Shown here: in pieces, positions 1-5,625 of the stretch
Position numbering within the stretch: the first letter of the stretch is position 1
Layout: every line of letters begins with the position of its first letter
Assembly (NCBI GenBank): GCA_024278655.1
Contig: JAJRSV010000416.1
Coordinates: 1-5,640 of the forward strand
Reading direction: 5' to 3'
Length of the DNA: 5,640 nt
Origin: Bacteroidota bacterium
Lineage (GTDB): Bacteria; Bacteroidota; Ignavibacteria; Ignavibacteriales; Ignavibacteriaceae
Notes under the pieces: generated by a model
What the model was told of the DNA's origin: nothing
Seen by the model: the letters and a program-made list of their open reading frames with translations, nothing else
Databases searched by the model: none
Position numbers and translations under genes: made by a program

Positions 1-828
1 AATTATTTTGATGTTGGTATTGCCGAAGAGCATGCCGTAACGTTTGCTGCTGGATTGGCTACACAGGGAATAATTCCCGTCGTGGCAGTTTACTCAACAT
101 TTTTGCAGCGGGCTTTCGATCAGATAATTCACGATGTTAGTTTGCAGAAGCTGCACGTTGTTTTTGCAATGGACAGGGCGGGATTGGTTGGTGCAGACGG
201 ACCGACTCATCACGGAACATTCGATCTTACTTATTTAAGATTGATTCCCGGAATGGTTATTATGGCTCCGAAAGACGAAGCGGAGTTAAGAGATATGCTT
301 TACACTGCAATTGAACATTGCGACGGTCCCGTTGCATTAAGATATCCGAGAGGAACGGCACTCGGCGTTCCTTTGAAAGACGGGTTCAGGAAAATTGAAA
401 TCGGAAAGAGCGAAACAATTATCGAAGGCGAAGACGTTGCATTGCTGTCACTGGGATTGATGGTTGATTATTCGCTTAAAGCTGCCGAGATGCTTAAGAG
501 CGAAGGCGTCAATGCCGAAGTTGTAAATATGCGTTTCGCAAAACCTCTCGATACAGAAAAGCTTGATGAGGTTGCTTCGAGGTTCAGCAAAATAATTACA
601 CTCGAAGAAAACAATCTGCCGGGCGGTTTCGGAAGCGGTGTGCTTGAGTACTTTGCAGAGAAAAATTACAAGAACGATGTTCTCCGTATCGGGCTGCCGG
701 ATAAATTTGTAGAGCACGGTACACAGCAAGAGCTTCATCATATGCTCGGCATCGATCCCGAAGGAATTAAGGAACGGGTAAAAGTATTTGTCGAAAGCAA
801 AAGCGTTAAACACGGGGTTGAGTATTAA
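1..828 (+). CDS. dxs: 1-deoxy-D-xylulose-5-phosphate synthase, 3' part (5' end outside window)
   Basis: This is the C-terminal 275 residues of DXS, the thiamine-diphosphate enzyme that condenses pyruvate and glyceraldehyde 3-phosphate to DXP, the first step of the non-mevalonate isoprenoid pathway (also feeding thiamine and pyridoxal synthesis). The frame is open from base 1, so the gene is cut by the window edge rather than starting inside it. The visible part begins in the pyrimidine-binding domain with GIAEEHAVTFAAG; its first glutamate (visible residue 9) matches the catalytic Glu370 of E. coli. With the same constant offset of 361, Y31, R59, D66, H70 and R117 match E. coli Y392, R420, D427, H431 and R478, so the substrate-binding residues are intact and about 360 residues are missing. 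The C-terminal transketolase-like domain follows (MRFAKPLD, EENNLPGGFGSG, IGLPDKFVEHGTQQEL). The stop codon overlaps the next start by one base (TAATG), which suggests translational coupling. The protein is cytosolic. Confidence 0.97.
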   Translation, partial: NYFDVGIAEEHAVTFAAGLATQGIIPVVAVYSTFLQRAFDQIIHDVSLQKLHVVFAMDRAGLVGADGPTHHGTFDLTYLRLIPGMVIMAPKDEAELRDMLYTAIEHCDGPVALRYPRGTALGVPLKDGFRKIEIGKSETIIEGEDVALLSLGLMVDYSLKAAEMLKSEGVNAEVVNMRFAKPLDTEKLDEVASRFSKIITLEENNLPGGFGSGVLEYFAEKNYKNDVLRIGLPDKFVEHGTQQELHHMLGIDPEGIKERVKVFVESKSVKHGVEY

Positions 829-1832
829 TGGAAAAGGTTAAAGTAGGTGTTATAGGATTAGGGGGCGTTGCTCAACTTGTTCACCTGCCTAACCTTGCCA
901 AAATTAAATATGCCGAGCTTAAAGCTGTTGCCGAGGTAAAAGCCAGCCGGTTAAATACCATTGCCGATAAATTCAATGTTGAGGAAAGATATAAAAACTA
1001 TAAAGATTTACTCGAAAAAAGTGATGTCGATGCCGTTATTATAGCTACACCTACCGGACTTCACAAAGAAATAGCGATCGATTGTTTGAATGCAAAGAAA
1101 GATGTTCTGGTTGAAAAACCGATGGCAAGAAATTATTCCGAAGCGGTTGCAATGGTTGAAGCCGCAAAAAAGAATAAACGAAAATTAATGGTGGGAATGA
1201 ATCTGCGTTACCGTCCCGATACGATGCTTCTGAAGACAATGATTAACTCTGGTGAGATAGGCGAGCCGTTTTATGCAAAAGCATTATGGATAAGAAGACA
1301 AAGCAGCAGCGAAAACTGGTTCATGAAAAAAGAAGAAGCCGGCGGAGGCGTTATACTCGATTTGGGGATTTTACTGCTCGACCTTGCACTCTGGCTTTTG
1401 GATTATCCGAAAGTTAAAACCGTGCAAACTCAAAATTACTTTCATAAAACTAAATCACTCGAAGATACTTCGATTAGCTTTTTACGCTGCCAGGATTCGA
1501 AAGTGGTTAATATCGAAGCAAGCTGGTCGCTGCCGGTTGCAAACGATTTATTCCAGCTTATTGTTTACGGCACTAAGGGCAGCATTACTTCATCGCCTTT
1601 GCACATCTATAAAAAGGTGGATGATCAGTTTATCGATCTTCGACCGAGCGTTTCCGAAACCCCGTCACAGTTGTTCAAAAAATCTTACCTTAATGAGTTA
1701 AAGAGTTTTCTCGGTGCGGTAAGAGGATTGAATCCTGTTTTATCTTCGGGAGATGAAGCGGCGGAAAGATTAAAGATAATCGAAGCGATGTACAAATCGG
1801 CTAAAAAGAATCAGGAAATTAAAGTTAATTAA
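828..1832 (+). CDS. Gfo/Idh/MocA-family NAD(P)-dependent oxidoreductase, atypical active site
   Basis: This 334-residue protein has the normal length and layout of the family: an N-terminal Rossmann domain (VGVIGLGGVA, residues 6-15), the ATPTGLH segment at 73-79, the EKP motif at 96-98 with the usually catalytic lysine K97, then a C-terminal alpha/beta substrate domain from about 125. Relatives oxidise or reduce sugars, inositols, biliverdin and other hydroxyl or keto substrates; the substrate here cannot be read from the sequence. The family segment GGG-x3-D-x-G-x-H-x2-D is present at 172-185 as GGGVILDLGILLLD: D178 is kept, but the position of the catalytic histidine (four residues after the Asp, as in inositol dehydrogenase D172/H176) is leucine, L182. 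The chemistry may therefore be altered, or the protein may bind rather than turn over a ligand. The ATG overlaps the dxs stop by one base and has no clear Shine-Dalgarno, so translation probably depends on dxs. The family assignment is secure and the function unknown. Confidence 0.93.
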   Translation: MEKVKVGVIGLGGVAQLVHLPNLAKIKYAELKAVAEVKASRLNTIADKFNVEERYKNYKDLLEKSDVDAVIIATPTGLHKEIAIDCLNAKKDVLVEKPMARNYSEAVAMVEAAKKNKRKLMVGMNLRYRPDTMLLKTMINSGEIGEPFYAKALWIRRQSSSENWFMKKEEAGGGVILDLGILLLDLALWLLDYPKVKTVQTQNYFHKTKSLEDTSISFLRCQDSKVVNIEASWSLPVANDLFQLIVYGTKGSITSSPLHIYKKVDDQFIDLRPSVSETPSQLFKKSYLNELKSFLGAVRGLNPVLSSGDEAAERLKIIEAMYKSAKKNQEIKVN

Positions 1833-1834
1833 CC

Positions 1835-2521
1835 ATGCCTAAAATTTTATTAGTTGACGATGAGCCCGACATAGTTGAGTTTCTCAAGTACAATCTTGAA
1901 ATGGAAGATTACGAAGTTATAGTGGGTTACGACGGAACGGAAGCATTAAAAAAACTTCCTGAAAACCCGGACCTCATCATACTCGATATTATGATGCCCA
2001 ACCTTGACGGATTTGAAGTTTATAAGAAGATTACTGCAAAACCGAAATACCGCGATATTCCGGTTATATTCCTAACCGCTAAATCGGGTGAGATGGATGA
2101 GGTTAAAGGACTTGAACTCGGTGCAAGCGATTACATTCAAAAACCGATATCCCCCAAAAAATTAATTGCACGTGTAAAAGCCAACCTGCGTAAAGTTTCA
2201 TCGAAAAAAGATGAAAGCGAAGAAAAAAAAGAAGTAAGCATTGGTCCGCTGGTAATTGATAAAGTAAAGTATCTGGTAAAAATAGATAAAGACGATGTTG
2301 TATTTCCGCGTAAAGAGTTTGAGCTTCTTTTCTTTTTGGCTAACAATCCGGGAAGGGTTTACAGCAGGGATGAGTTGCTGAGGGAAGTCTGGGGCAGCGA
2401 TGTGTTTGTTGTCGACAGAACAGTTGATGTACACATAAGGAAGATAAGAGAAAAACTCGGCACTCATTCGGATTTGATTGAAACCGTTAAAGGCGTAGGA
2501 TATAAATTTAAAAGTGTTTAG
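1835..2521 (+). CDS. OmpR/PhoB-family response regulator (receiver + winged-helix DNA-binding domain)
   Basis: A 228-residue transcription factor of a two-component system. Receiver domain, residues 1-120: acidic pair D8-D9, phosphoacceptor D51 in LIILDIMMP, switch threonine T81 and conserved K103 followed by proline. All key residues are present, so it should be phosphorylated normally. A charged, lysine/glutamate-rich linker (about 121-134) leads to an OmpR-type winged helix at 135-228, with the recognition region RTVDVHIRKIREKLG (195-209) and the terminal VKGVGYKF hairpin. It closely resembles PhoB, but PhoB and other OmpR-family members cannot be separated by eye, so no symbol is given. 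It starts 2 nt after the oxidoreductase stop with no Shine-Dalgarno at normal spacing (AGGA lies about 18 nt upstream), and its end overlaps the kinase gene by 8 nt. It is expected to be cytosolic and to bind DNA as a dimer; target genes are unknown. Confidence 0.96.
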   Translation: MPKILLVDDEPDIVEFLKYNLEMEDYEVIVGYDGTEALKKLPENPDLIILDIMMPNLDGFEVYKKITAKPKYRDIPVIFLTAKSGEMDEVKGLELGASDYIQKPISPKKLIARVKANLRKVSSKKDESEEKKEVSIGPLVIDKVKYLVKIDKDDVVFPRKEFELLFFLANNPGRVYSRDELLREVWGSDVFVVDRTVDVHIRKIREKLGTHSDLIETVKGVGYKFKSV

Positions 2522-3542
2522 CGATATTAAAGCCAACCTCAAGTCAGCCCGCATTTATTTTAAGGAATTTTTGTTTCTCTTCATCGTTATGGCAGCTTCT
2601 ATTTTGATTTTAGTCGATAACCTGCAAACAGCACTCATTCTTATTTTTATATTACTTACAGCCGGTTTTGTTGCAATTAACCTGATGGGATTGAAAAGGG
2701 ATGAAGAATTAGAAGAGATAAAAAAAATCATTAATAATATCCGCAAGCACCGCTACATAAGCAGCGACGAGATAGTTTTGAATAATAACTTATCGGCTCT
2801 CGAAAGTGCAATAAAAAAAATGTTTCAGAAAAGTATGGATGATATCGGGCATCTTAAAAAGCTGCAGCTAATGCGTTCGCAGTTTATTGCAAACGTTTCG
2901 CACGAACTTAGAACTCCGATATTTACAATACAGGGATACATCGAAACGCTGCTGGACGGCGCAGTAAACGATCCGAAAGTTAATCTCCATTTTCTCGAAA
3001 AAGCAAAGCAGCACACAATAAACTTAAGCAATCTGCTTAACGATTTAATTGACATATCGATGATTGAATCGGGTGAGATGCGGATGAGCTATCGTTACTT
3101 TAAGGTGGATGAATATTTGTCTGCGATTGTTAATCAGTTAAAACCGCTTGCAAACGAAAAGGGTATCGAACTGAATTACAATCCCGTGGAAGAAAATCTT
3201 GAAGTGTTCGGCGACAGGGATAAATTAAAACAGGTTTTCGTAAACCTTATTCAGAATGCGGTTAAGTACACGGAGGAAGGTAAAGTAGAAGTAATTGTTG
3301 AAGATGAGAAAGACTCGGTAAGGTTTGTAATAAAAGATACGGGTATCGGCATTCCGGAAGAATACCAGAAAAGAATTTTCGAAAGATTTTACAGGGTTGA
3401 TAAAGCCCGTTCACGTTCGGTTGGAGGTACGGGGCTGGGACTGGCAATTGCAAAACACATTGTGGAAGCACACGGAACTCAAATTGATGTAGAAAGCGAA
3501 CCCGGGAAGGGAAGCGAGTTTTCTTTTCGATTGAAAAAATAG
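2514..3542 (+). CDS. PhoR-like membrane sensor histidine kinase with no obvious sensor domain
   Basis: A 342-residue histidine kinase, presumably the partner of the regulator just upstream. Two hydrophobic segments (about 18-35 and 39-58) are separated by only a few residues, so there is almost no extracytoplasmic loop. A charged helical linker (about 61-115) has no recognisable PAS domain or clear HAMP signature. The catalytic core is complete: H-box SHELRTP with phosphoacceptor H130, N-box around N248 (NLIQNAVKY), G1 box DTGIGI (275-280), F-box RFYRVD (291-296) and G2 box GGTGLGLA (304-311). The start is taken as GTG at 2514, because an in-frame TAG lies at 2496-2498 and the next ATG (2589) falls inside the first membrane segment. 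The 8-nt overlap with the regulator stop suggests coupled translation. Sensing may occur within the membrane, through the linker, or through a partner protein, as PhoR does with PhoU and the Pst transporter; that is inference. Confidence 0.94.
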   Translation: MFSDIKANLKSARIYFKEFLFLFIVMAASILILVDNLQTALILIFILLTAGFVAINLMGLKRDEELEEIKKIINNIRKHRYISSDEIVLNNNLSALESAIKKMFQKSMDDIGHLKKLQLMRSQFIANVSHELRTPIFTIQGYIETLLDGAVNDPKVNLHFLEKAKQHTINLSNLLNDLIDISMIESGEMRMSYRYFKVDEYLSAIVNQLKPLANEKGIELNYNPVEENLEVFGDRDKLKQVFVNLIQNAVKYTEEGKVEVIVEDEKDSVRFVIKDTGIGIPEEYQKRIFERFYRVDKARSRSVGGTGLGLAIAKHIVEAHGTQIDVESEPGKGSEFSFRLKK

Positions 3543-3602
3543 TGCAATTTTTATATAAAAGCGGCTGAATAAAAATTATTCATTCTTTTCTAACCGTTTT
3601 AA

Positions 3603-3654
3603 TGTGTTTCCTCATAACCGGTAAGAGCACGGTTCCGGAATTAAGGCAAACACA
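3603..3654 (+). other. Possible imperfect stem-loop upstream of the rplU promoter
   Basis: TGTGTTTCCT (3603-3612) can pair with AGG-C-AAACACA (3644-3654), giving ten base pairs with one bulged C at 3647. Inside it, AACCG (3616-3620) can pair with CGGTT (3630-3634). There is no T tract after it, so it does not look like an intrinsic terminator. It lies before the predicted rplU start site, so it would be transcribed only by readthrough from the kinase gene or from another promoter. It could be a processing site, a structured 3' end for the upstream transcript, or chance. Confidence 0.3.
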
Positions 3655-3666
3655 CCACATATAGAA

Positions 3667-3697
3667 TTGACATAAACCCTTCAATCTGCTATATTTG
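3667..3697 (+). promoter_or_regulatory. Predicted promoter for rplU-rpmA (TTGACA / TAnnTTTG)
   Basis: TTGACA at 3667-3672 is followed after 17 nt by TATATTTG at 3690-3697. The second element fits the Bacteroidetes -7 consensus TAnnTTTG exactly, while the first is a perfect classical -35 hexamer and contains the TTG core of the Bacteroidetes -33 element. Transcription would start near 3703-3705, leaving an untranslated leader of only about 22-25 nt before the rplU ATG. That is too short for a ribosomal-protein leader structure, so autoregulation through a long 5' leader is not expected from this promoter. Confidence 0.75.
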
Positions 3698-3726
3698 TAA
3701 GCTAAAATTCAAAATTAGAGGTGTAA

Positions 3727-4035
3727 ATGTTTGCAGTTGTAAATATAGCAGGACAGCAATTTAAGGTTTCGGAAAATAATACTTATTATGTGCCTCATTT
3801 ATCCGTCGAACCGGAGAAGGAAGTTACTTTCGATAAAGTTCTTTTAGTCGATACGGATAAAGAAATTAAAATCGGCAATCCTTCGGTTGATGGTATAAAA
3901 GTTACGGCAAGGGTTCTCGAACATATTAAAGACGATAAAGTGATCGTGTTCAAAAAGAAAAGAAGAAAAGGTTATAAAAAGAAAAACGGACACAGGCAGC
4001 AGTTAACAAAAATTGAAGTTACCAAGATAGGTTAA
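3727..4035 (+). CDS. rplU: Large-subunit ribosomal protein bL21
   Basis: A 102-residue protein matching bacterial L21 (usually 100-105 residues) end to end. The N-terminus MFAVVNIAGQQFKV is the typical beta-barrel opening. The basic loop at 72-94 (VIVFKKKRRKGYKKKNGHRQ and following residues, GHR at 88-90) carries the L21 signature and binds 23S rRNA. The ATG is supported by GAGGTG at 3718-3723, close upstream. It is first in a two-gene operon with rpmA, the standard order in bacteria. The protein assembles into the 50S subunit, contacting L20 and 23S rRNA. The sequence is intact, with no unusual extension. Confidence 0.98.
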   Translation: MFAVVNIAGQQFKVSENNTYYVPHLSVEPEKEVTFDKVLLVDTDKEIKIGNPSVDGIKVTARVLEHIKDDKVIVFKKKRRKGYKKKNGHRQQLTKIEVTKIG

Positions 4036-4049
4036 AAGGAGATTTAATA

Positions 4050-4304
4050 ATGGCTCATAAAAAAGGTCAGGGTTCATCCCGAAACGGACGAGACAGTAAT
4101 CCTCAGTATCTCGGCGTAAAAAGATACGGCGGCGAAAAAGTTATAGCCGGTAACATTTTAGTACGCCAGAGAGGCACAAGATTTCATCCCGGAATAAATG
4201 TGAAAAAAGGCGGCGACGATACGCTGTTTGCAGTAGCAGACGGGATAGTAAAGTTTGAGACGAAAAGAGGAAACAGAAAATACGTTAGTGTATATCCTTC
4301 ATAA
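4050..4304 (+). CDS. rpmA: Large-subunit ribosomal protein bL27
   Basis: An 84-residue L27, of normal length. The flexible N-terminal tail AHKKGQGSSRNGRDS, which reaches the peptidyl-transferase centre and helps place tRNA, begins directly after the initiator Met, so this is the ordinary form and not the Firmicutes form with a cleaved extension. The family signature GNILVRQRGTRFHPG is at 34-48. AAGGAG (4036-4041), 8 nt before the ATG, is a strong Shine-Dalgarno lying in the 14-nt gap after rplU, so both genes are expected to be translated from one message. Transcription should end at the hairpin starting about 15 nt after the stop. Confidence 0.98.
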   Translation: MAHKKGQGSSRNGRDSNPQYLGVKRYGGEKVIAGNILVRQRGTRFHPGINVKKGGDDTLFAVADGIVKFETKRGNRKYVSVYPS

Positions 4305-4319
4305 CTCCTCCTTTAATAA

Positions 4320-4351
4320 AAAAAACCCTCCTTTTTACGGGAGGGTTTTTT
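4320..4351. terminator. Bidirectional intrinsic terminator between rpmA and mdh
   Basis: AAAAAACCCTCC (4320-4331) pairs perfectly with GGAGGGTTTTTT (4340-4351) around an 8-nt loop. The six central G-C-rich pairs, with A tracts on one side and T tracts on the other, form a terminator on both strands. It sits between the rpmA stop (4304) and the mdh stop (4373, minus strand), which converge on it. It should therefore end both transcripts and prevent antisense readthrough. Confidence 0.93.
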
Positions 4352-4372
4352 ATTGAAGATTATCCCTATCGA

Positions 4373-5338
4373 TTAAAATCCTAATCTTTCCATATCGGCA
4401 ACAAGTTTTTTAACTGCGTTTACCGAGTTATCGAATGCTGCCTGTTCGGTTTCATCCAATTCAAAATCAATAACCTTCTCAACACCTGTTGCACCTAAAA
4501 CTGCAGGCACACCAACATAATAACCGTCAACACCGAATTCGCCTTGCAGATAAGCGCAAACCGGCAGCAGTCTTTTTTCGTCGTATATTATTGCTTCTGC
4601 CATTGCGGTTGCAGCCGATGCAGGTGAGTAGAAAGCGGAGCCGGTTTTTAACAGGGCAACAACTTCGCCGCCTGCTTTTTTGGTTCTTTGAACCATTGCA
4701 TCCATAACTTCCTGTGCTTTGGCTTTATCGCCGTATTTTCTTTCGAGCAGTTCCATTACCGGAATGCCGTTTACGTTTGCGTATCTAACTATCGGAACCA
4801 TTGTATCGCCGTGTCCGCCGAGCACCATTGCGTTAACATCTTTAACCGATACGCCTAATTCCCATGCAATGAATGTGGAAAATCTTGATGAATCGAGCAC
4901 ACCTGCCTGACCCATTACCCTGTTATGTGGAAACCCGGTAATTTTCTGAAATAATGTTACCATTGCATCGAGTGGATTGGAAATGATTATAACGATTGCA
5001 TCGGGAGCGTGTTCTTTAACTCCTTCGGCAACCGATTTCATAATTTTAGCGTTTGTGGTAAGCAAATCATCACGACTCATTCCGGGCTTACGGGGTAAGC
5101 CGGCTGTTATAATTACAAGGTCTGCACCGTCGATATCTTTGTAATCGTTTGTTCCCTGAACCTTAACATCAAAACCGTCTATGCGCGATGCTTCGGCAAT
5201 ATCGAGTGTTTTACCTTGCGGCAAGTCTTCAACGATGTCGTACATCATAACATCGCCGAGTTGTCTGCGGGCAATAAGTTGTGCGAGCACGCCGCCTATT
5301 TGTCCGCCGCCTATAAGTGCAATTTTTTTTCTGTTCAT
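4373..5338 (-). CDS. mdh: Malate dehydrogenase, LDH-like type, NAD-dependent
   Basis: A 321-residue member of the lactate/malate dehydrogenase superfamily that interconverts malate and oxaloacetate in the TCA cycle. The Rossmann motif is IGGGQIG (9-15), with D34 at the end of the second strand favouring NAD over NADP. The mobile loop GLPRKPGMSRDD (80-91) carries R83, the arginine that distinguishes malate from lactate dehydrogenases (glutamine in LDH), and R89. Substrate-binding N121 (SNPLD), the D149/R152 pair (VLDSSRF) and catalytic H176 (GGHGD) are all present. The length and the lack of an N-terminal extension fit the tetrameric, LDH-like bacterial group. The start is supported by AGGGAGA (minus strand, plus-strand positions 5345-5351), 6 nt before the ATG. 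No convincing promoter consensus is visible in the AT-rich stretch just upstream (5352-5400), although one is expected there. An A8 run spans codons 3-6. Confidence 0.97.
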   Translation of the reverse strand: MNRKKIALIGGGQIGGVLAQLIARRQLGDVMMYDIVEDLPQGKTLDIAEASRIDGFDVKVQGTNDYKDIDGADLVIITAGLPRKPGMSRDDLLTTNAKIMKSVAEGVKEHAPDAIVIIISNPLDAMVTLFQKITGFPHNRVMGQAGVLDSSRFSTFIAWELGVSVKDVNAMVLGGHGDTMVPIVRYANVNGIPVMELLERKYGDKAKAQEVMDAMVQRTKKAGGEVVALLKTGSAFYSPASAATAMAEAIIYDEKRLLPVCAYLQGEFGVDGYYVGVPAVLGATGVEKVIDFELDETEQAAFDNSVNAVKKLVADMERLGF

Positions 5339-5410
5339 TTTTGCTCTCCCTTAAAAAATATTTTTATTAGCAACTGTTAAAATAAAGATTTTTTTACTGA
5401 AGTGTTAAGG

Positions 5411-5470
5411 ATTGGTTATTGGTTATTAGTCAATGGTCATTGGGTCATTTGTAGTCATTCGTTGTCATTT
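5411..5470. repeat. Degenerate short tandem repeat (ATT...GGTT/GTC units)
   Basis: Two exact copies of ATTGGTT (5411-5424) are followed by ATTAGTC, AATGGTC, ATTGGGTC, ATTTGTAGTC and ATTCGTTGTC, ending near 5466. The units share ATT at one end and GTT or GTC at the other, and grow from 7 to 10 nt by insertions in the middle. This is noncoding and looks like a decayed microsatellite. It begins the gene-free 300 bp upstream of mdh (5339-5640), in which no open frame, tRNA or convincing promoter was recognised. Confidence 0.7.
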
Positions 5471-5487
5471 ATTGATTTGTTGAACTA

Positions 5488-5503
5488 GTGATTTGGTGAT
5501 TGA
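5488..5503. repeat. Two-copy GTGATT repeat
   Basis: GTGATTTG (5488-5495) is followed directly by GTGATTGA (5496-5503). This small tandem pair belongs to the same repeat-rich region, and its core ATTTGGTGATT recurs in inverted orientation at the end of the window. Confidence 0.5.
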
Positions 5504-5531
5504 GTTATATTCTTTTGTCTTTTTACTCCTG

Positions 5532-5557
5532 CCCACCGAAACTTCAGTGTAGGTGGG
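5532..5557. repeat. REP-like palindromic hairpin
   Basis: CCCACC (5532-5537) pairs with GGTGGG (5552-5557). Inside, A5539 can pair with T5550, and A5541-C5542 with G5547-T5548, leaving G.A and A.G mismatches and a four-base loop. The element is much more G+C-rich than its surroundings. It resembles the short imperfect palindromes scattered between genes as REP elements. It lacks a following T tract on either strand, so it is not an obvious intrinsic terminator. Confidence 0.6.
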
Positions 5558-5588
5558 TTAGTCTTTAATCTTTCCCAAGACTATCATC

Positions 5589-5625
5589 CAATCTTGCAAT
5601 CTTGTAATCTTGTAATCTTGCAATC
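5589..5625. repeat. 8-bp tandem repeat, (C/T)AATCTTG x 4.6
   Basis: Four complete units lie end to end: CAATCTTG (5589-5596), CAATCTTG (5597-5604), TAATCTTG (5605-5612) and TAATCTTG (5613-5620), followed by a partial CAATC (5621-5625). Only the first base varies, between C and T. There are no spacers, so it is not a CRISPR array. Such a short perfect array is prone to copy-number change by replication slippage. Confidence 0.9.

Noticed and set aside
448..813. Open frame of 121 codons on the minus strand inside dxs
   Set aside because: It lies wholly opposite a confidently identified dxs, resembles no known family, has no ribosome binding site that I can see, and arises from codon bias of the plus-strand gene. 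The same applies to other overlapping frames inside the oxidoreductase, the two-component genes and mdh.
2820..2850. Internal ATG in the kinase gene (codon 103) giving a soluble kinase
   Set aside because: There is only an A tract before it and no Shine-Dalgarno, and the core kinase is better explained as part of the full membrane protein.
3566..3582. Palindrome TGAATAA-AAA-TTATTCA after the kinase stop as a terminator
   Set aside because: The stem is almost all A-T with a 3-nt loop, and the T tract after it is interrupted by C. It is too weak to call as an intrinsic terminator.
3543..3726. Ribosomal-protein leader RNA controlling rplU
   Set aside because: The predicted transcription start is only about 22-25 nt before the ATG, and the sequence does not match any leader motif that I recognise.
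4285..4314. Minus-strand AAAGGAGGAG followed by ATG and a five-codon frame (4302 to 4285)
   Set aside because: The Shine-Dalgarno-like sequence is very good, but the frame encodes only MKDIH, overlaps the end of rpmA, and lies beyond the terminator that should stop the mdh transcript. Most likely chance.
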